Below are positions 60,262-64,000 of a DNA stretch of 64,000 bases, one piece after another (the stretch's first letter is position 1; the number at the start of each line of letters is the position of its first letter). The stretch comes from Candidatus Latescibacterota bacterium. GTDB taxonomy: Bacteria > Krumholzibacteriota > Krumholzibacteriia > LZORAL124-64-63. The stretch covers positions 16,697 to 80,696 of the forward strand of contig JAUSBL010000040.1 in NCBI GenBank assembly GCA_030658975.1. The letters are read 5' to 3'. The translations under genes were made by a program, and so were the position numbers. The notes under the pieces were generated by a model. The model saw nothing but the letters and a program-made list of their open reading frames with translations, had not been told where the DNA came from and ran no database searches.

Positions 60262-61428
60262 ATGAACACCGCGAAGCTGAACCGAAGCATCGCACTGCCG
60301 GGGCTGTTGGCGCTGCTCGGGTTGCTGGCGCCGGGGCTGACCGGTTGCGGCGACGAACGGGGCGCAACCGTGCCCGACGTCGCGGCCGTCGACGACTACG
60401 AAGCCATGGACATGGACAAGGCCTACGGCGGTCTGACCTACAGCGACGAGAGCCCCGCCTTCGGCGACGCGGAACTCGATGCGCTGGCCCTGGAGGACCA
60501 GGGTGCGGCGAGCGAGGATCCCCTGCAGCACGATGCCGAGGTGCGGGCGCTCGAGGCCGCCGCGCTGGGCGGGGACGACCCTGCCGCGCCGCCGCCCCCG
60601 GTCATCACGGCGCTGCGCCTGACCTGGGGGCAGCTCGACGGCGCGCCTGAAGACATCCGCGAAGAGGTCCAGGGCCTGGATTGGAGCGGGGTGCTGCGCG
60701 TGGATCGGGGCGTGGTCGTGGTGCGGCGCGTGATCCTGTTCGAGCGCCCGCGCGACCACCTGGTGCGGCCGCGTCCCGACCGCAGGACCGTGGCCTGGGT
60801 TTCCCACACCGGACCCCACTTCGACGGCCTGATCGTGGAGATCATCGAACCCGCCGCCCCGGCCGACTCCATGACCGCCGGCACGCCGCCGCCCAACCTG
60901 TTGCACCTGGTCACGCCGCAGATCGCGCTGGACATCCCGGTGGCGGACCTCGCCGGTTTCGACGCCACCCGTCCCGTCGACGAGCTCGGCAACGCGCTGC
61001 GCCTCGAAGGTCACCGCGTCACCAACGAGGACCTGTGCCCGAAGGGCTTCCTGGGCGGTGTCTGGAGGGCCGACCGGGACGCCACGACCGTCGAGGGCGG
61101 CATCTTCAAGGGCCGCTGGGTCGGCCTGTGGGGGCAACTGCACGGCTTCGTGCGCGGCCGCTACGGCCTTGACAGCAGCGGCGAGCGGGTCTTCTTCGGC
61201 AAGTACATCGACCAGCGCGGGCGCTGCCGCGGGTTGCTGGCCGGCACCTGGCTGGCCGCGGACGAGAACGGGCGCGGCCGGTTCCACGGCGAGTGGCACA
61301 ACGAGGCTGCGACGGTCGAGGGCGTCCTGGGGGGCGACTACGTCCAGATTCGTGGACGCCCGGGCGGCTTCTTCTCGGGTCGCTGGTCCATGCTCTGTGA
61401 CGAGGAAGCCGTGGAATCCATTCCCTGA
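60262..61428 (+). CDS. Lipoprotein with repeated G-F-x-G-x-W/Y beta motifs
   Basis: This 388-residue protein has a lipobox (GLTGC) after a hydrophobic signal. An acidic region, a Pro-rich linker and a beta domain follow. The C-terminal part (about residues 262-378) contains eight short repeats of the form GFLGGVW, GIFKGRW, GFVRGRY, VFFGKY, GLLAGTW, GRFHGEW, GVLGGDY and GFFSGRW. That suggests a repeated beta-hairpin or MORN-like sheet. I recognise no named family. The ATG follows GGGAGGCGG. It is a single gene ended by a strong hairpin. Confidence 0.8.
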   Translation: MNTAKLNRSIALPGLLALLGLLAPGLTGCGDERGATVPDVAAVDDYEAMDMDKAYGGLTYSDESPAFGDAELDALALEDQGAASEDPLQHDAEVRALEAAALGGDDPAAPPPPVITALRLTWGQLDGAPEDIREEVQGLDWSGVLRVDRGVVVVRRVILFERPRDHLVRPRPDRRTVAWVSHTGPHFDGLIVEIIEPAAPADSMTAGTPPPNLLHLVTPQIALDIPVADLAGFDATRPVDELGNALRLEGHRVTNEDLCPKGFLGGVWRADRDATTVEGGIFKGRWVGLWGQLHGFVRGRYGLDSSGERVFFGKYIDQRGRCRGLLAGTWLAADENGRGRFHGEWHNEAATVEGVLGGDYVQIRGRPGGFFSGRWSMLCDEEAVESIP

Positions 61429-61461
61429 CAATATGTTAGCCCGCATTCCGCCGGGCGGGCG

Positions 61462-61489
61462 GCGGCGGTCCCCTCAAGGGGGCCGCCGC
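61462..61489 (+). terminator. Hairpin terminator after the repeat lipoprotein gene
   Basis: A 12-bp stem with one G-U pair (61462-61473 with 61478-61489) and the tetraloop TCAA. TTCACGTCT follows. Confidence 0.6.
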
Positions 61490-61509
61490 TTCACGTCTGA
61501 CCTTCTGCG

Positions 61510-61539
61510 TTGTCAGCTCCCATGTTCATGAGTTATAAT
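61510..61539 (+). promoter_or_regulatory. Promoter of the C25 protease gene
   Basis: TTGTCA at 61510-61515, an 18-nt spacer and a perfect TATAAT at 61534-61539. The leader is about 50 nt. Confidence 0.65.
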
Positions 61540-61594
61540 CAAATACCCGCATGAGACTTCCGATCTTCGCATGTCCTGAGCCTGAGGAGTCACG

Positions 61595-64000
61595 ATGATG
61601 CGCTCTTGGTGCAAGGCAGCCGTCCTGTCGCTGTCGATGCTCGCGTTGGCCTCGATCGCCGGTGCGGCGTGGGTTCCCATGGAAGGCGGGTCCGCATCGC
61701 CGCCGACGGTCGTCGCGACCGGTTCCGGCGACGCGGTCACACTACGGATCGAGGTGCCCGGCTACGACCTCGGCGCCGCGCAGATCGACGGCCGCCCCTA
61801 CGCCAAGCTGGGGCTGCCCGGCGAGGCCTGGCTGATGGAGAAGGGCCTGCCCGAACTGCCGATGATCGCCCGCAGCGTCGCCATCGCCGGCACGGGCGTG
61901 CCGAGCCTGCGGATCGTCGCGAGCGAGTGGACCGAGACCGCCGTCGATCCCATCCTGCCGTCCAAGGGCCACCTGACCCGTGATCTCGACCCGGCCGGCA
62001 TCCCCTTCACCTTCGACGCGCTCTACCGCGACGGCGGGGTCTACCCCCGCGAGGCGGCGAGCCTCGGCGACCCGTACATCGTGCGCGACGAGCGCGGCGT
62101 CGCCCTGCGCGTGGTGCCGTTCCAGTACGACGCCGACCGCGGCGTGCTGCGCGTGCTGCGCAGCATGACCCTCGAGGTCGTCACCAAGGGCGCGGGCGGC
62201 CTGAACGAGCTGGCCGGCGCCCGCGCGGCCGTCGTCGATCCCGAATTCGCCCGCATCTACCGCGGGCTGTTCGCCAACTACGGCGCCGACAAGTACGTCG
62301 CCATCGGCACGACCGGCCGGATGCTCGTCGTCACGGCCGACGCCTACCAGGGCGCGATGGCCCCGTTCGTCGCCTGGAAGCAGCAGAAGGGCATCCCGGT
62401 CGAGGTGATCACGATGTCCTCGGTGGGCGGCACCGCCACCGGCGTCCAGAACGCCATCACCAACCGCTACAACGCGGACGGCGGCCTCACCTACGTGGTG
62501 CTCGTGGGCGACATCGCCGACGTGCCCACGCGCGTCGGCTCCTACGAGAGCGCGGACTCGGACCCGACCTACGCCATGGTGGCCGGCACCGACCGCTACC
62601 CCGACCTGTTCGTCTCGCGCATCTCGGCTTCCAACGTCAGCGAAGTCCAGCTGCAGGTCGCCAAGTTCGTGCGCTACGAGCGCGACCCGGACACCGGCGC
62701 CGCCGCCGAGTGGTACCACAAGGGGACCGGCTTGGCCTCGAACGAGGGCTCGCCGACCGACTACGAGCGCTGCAACCAGCTGCGCACCGACATGCTGGCG
62801 TACACCTTCACCTACGTCGACCAGATCTACCAGCCGACCGGAACCTCGGCGATGATCTCGGCCGCCCTGAACGAGGGCCGCAGCCTGGTCAACTACATCG
62901 GCCACGGCAGCGGCACCAGCTGGAGCAACCCGCCGTTCGCCAACAGCAATGTCCTGGCCCTGACCAACGGCTGGAAGCAGCCCTGGCTGCTGGACGTGAG
63001 CTGCTCCAACGGCGACTTCTCCACCTCCGTCTGCTTCGCCGAGGCCTGGCTGCGCGCCGGTTCGGTCGCCCAGCCCAACGGCGCCATCGGCACCTACTCG
63101 GCCTCCACGCTGGCCTCCTGGGTGCCGCCCTGCGAGATGCAGACCCACGCCGTGGACCTGCTCGTCGCCGAGCAGGCCAACGTCCTGGGCGCCCTGTACT
63201 ACTACGGCGGCATGCAGGTGCTCGACACCTACCCCACGGGCGAGGGCCCGAAGCTCATCGAGCAGTACAACATCTTCGGCGACTGTTCGCTGATGGTCCG
63301 CACCGACGCGCCGCTGGAGATCGCGCCGGAGCACATGCCCATCGTCCACCTCGGCACGCCCGGCTTCCAGGTGGACGTCGGCGTTCCCGGCGCCGTGGCC
63401 TGCCTCTACCGCGACGGCGTCATCCACGGCACGGCCGTCGCCGACGCCGGCGGCCTGGCGGACATCGAGCTGGACGTGCCGGTGACCACGCCCGGCGAGA
63501 TGACCCTCACGGTGACCGGCTACAACCTCACGACCTACCAGGCGACCCTGCTGGCGATCAACCCCTCGGTGGTCGTCCTGGACCCCGACACGATCGACGC
63601 CAACGTCCCGACGGACGTGACCGTGACGGTGTACGGCCCCGACGGCACGACGCCGCTGCCCGGCATCGACGTCTGGGCCGAGGGCCTGGACTACACGACC
63701 GCTCCGGTGGCGACGGACGCCGCGGGCGTGGCCGTGATCGGCGTCACCTACCCGTTCGGCCCCTCGCTCGACGTCGTCGGCCGGGATCCCGCCGAGACCT
63801 ACGAACTGTTCCGCGAACTGCTGACGGTCAACGCCCTGGCCCTGACGTCGCCGGACCTCACGGTGACCACGGACATCGGCATGACCGACCTGTTCCCGCT
63901 GAACCTGCCCGGCACCCTGCACGCGACGTCCGGCCAGGCCGGCGCCACGCTGCACGCGGTGCTGCCGGACGGCAGCCAGCAGTCGACCGGCGCCGCGAGC
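61595..64000 (+). CDS. C25 (gingipain-type) cysteine protease, 3' end beyond window
   Basis: The 802 codons seen encode a signal peptide (MMRSWCKAAVLSLSMLALA...GAA), a pro-region of about 200 residues, and a C25 catalytic domain (about residues 240-565) starting VAIGTTGRMLVVTADAYQG. The catalytic dyad is His437 in NYIGHGSGTSW and Cys470 in LDVSCSNGDF, 33 residues apart as in RgpB (His211/Cys244). Ig-like beta modules follow to the window edge. Such proteases are type IX cargo in Bacteroidota; whether a sorting domain follows here is not visible. GAGGAG lies upstream; ATG 61598 is an alternative start. Confidence 0.92.
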   Translation, partial: MMRSWCKAAVLSLSMLALASIAGAAWVPMEGGSASPPTVVATGSGDAVTLRIEVPGYDLGAAQIDGRPYAKLGLPGEAWLMEKGLPELPMIARSVAIAGTGVPSLRIVASEWTETAVDPILPSKGHLTRDLDPAGIPFTFDALYRDGGVYPREAASLGDPYIVRDERGVALRVVPFQYDADRGVLRVLRSMTLEVVTKGAGGLNELAGARAAVVDPEFARIYRGLFANYGADKYVAIGTTGRMLVVTADAYQGAMAPFVAWKQQKGIPVEVITMSSVGGTATGVQNAITNRYNADGGLTYVVLVGDIADVPTRVGSYESADSDPTYAMVAGTDRYPDLFVSRISASNVSEVQLQVAKFVRYERDPDTGAAAEWYHKGTGLASNEGSPTDYERCNQLRTDMLAYTFTYVDQIYQPTGTSAMISAALNEGRSLVNYIGHGSGTSWSNPPFANSNVLALTNGWKQPWLLDVSCSNGDFSTSVCFAEAWLRAGSVAQPNGAIGTYSASTLASWVPPCEMQTHAVDLLVAEQANVLGALYYYGGMQVLDTYPTGEGPKLIEQYNIFGDCSLMVRTDAPLEIAPEHMPIVHLGTPGFQVDVGVPGAVACLYRDGVIHGTAVADAGGLADIELDVPVTTPGEMTLTVTGYNLTTYQATLLAINPSVVVLDPDTIDANVPTDVTVTVYGPDGTTPLPGIDVWAEGLDYTTAPVATDAAGVAVIGVTYPFGPSLDVVGRDPAETYELFRELLTVNALALTSPDLTVTTDIGMTDLFPLNLPGTLHATSGQAGATLHAVLPDGSQQSTGAAS

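Noticed and set aside
1..64000. Mobile elements, CRISPR arrays or defence islands
   Set aside because: No transposase, integrase, regularly spaced repeats or defence genes were found; gene content is mostly housekeeping and envelope functions.

Overview
The window is a gene-dense, very GC-rich bacterial chromosome segment; third codon positions are almost all G or C. It comes from a Gram-negative organism with a full outer membrane: there is an LptD-like protein, an O-antigen-ligase-like protein, a GT9 heptosyltransferase-type enzyme, several beta-barrel proteins and lipoproteins. Several protein types recall the FCB superphylum and neighbouring uncultured lineages of the Krumholzibacteriota/Eisenbacteria kind: lamin-tail (LTD) proteins with FlgD-like C-terminal domains, PorV-like barrels, a PorX-like response regulator/PglZ protein and a C25 (gingipain-type) protease. 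The lineage is inferred from gene content only. I see no phage, insertion sequence, CRISPR array, rRNA or tRNA.

Layout. 1-4.9 kb: partial GT2 glycosyltransferase, Mrp-type ATPase, O-antigen-ligase-like protein, sulfatase-like protein and a probably leaderless orphan EIIA-like protein. 5-15 kb: a surface/secretion operon (LTD protein, PorV-like protein, HhH-containing barrel, FadL/PorV-like barrel, UshA-type nucleotidase) behind a clear promoter. 15.2-21 kb: a stand-alone ClpB-D2-like ATPase, zinc-ribbon and EIIA-like genes, rsgA, GT9, an M50 protease and a lipoprotein. 21.5-27.7 kb: HU, threonine aldolase, nadE, rsmI, a CDP-alcohol phosphotransferase, tmk and a C-terminal processing protease. 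27.7-36.6 kb: a methionine gamma-lyase-like enzyme, two ABC ATPase/permease pairs and an M16 protease pair. 36.8-39.6 kb (minus strand): a GT39-like membrane protein, pyrE and pyrF. 39.7-48.9 kb: serS, a histidine kinase overlapping a PorX-like regulator, tsaE-tsaB-rimI, accD, folC and a ROK kinase. 49-64 kb: LptD-like protein, a predicted selenoprotein cytochrome, a secreted unknown, an exonuclease, zinc-ribbon proteins, a Fur-family regulator, alanine racemase, a TerB protein, a repeat lipoprotein and the N-terminal 802 residues of a C25 protease.

The most notable observation is at 53.0-54.4 kb. One continuous reading frame, interrupted only by a single in-frame TGA, encodes a secreted metallophosphoesterase-like domain followed by four CXXCH haem motifs. 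The TGA lies in the pattern EPCG-(TGA)-HGNPRGG, where relatives as I recall them have EPCGC. It is followed by a perfect 7-bp hairpin with a GG-starting loop, placed as a bacterial SECIS would be. The best reading is a Cys-Gly-Sec selenoprotein. It has its own promoter and a structured leader.

The PorX-like regulator with its overlapping kinase, the PorV-like barrels, the FlgD-tailed LTD protein and the C25 protease together suggest that the cell runs a type IX-like (or analogous) secretion programme. Many promoters share a TTGNNN-17 bp-TANNNT form, and two of them sit so close to the start codon that leaderless mRNAs are predicted.
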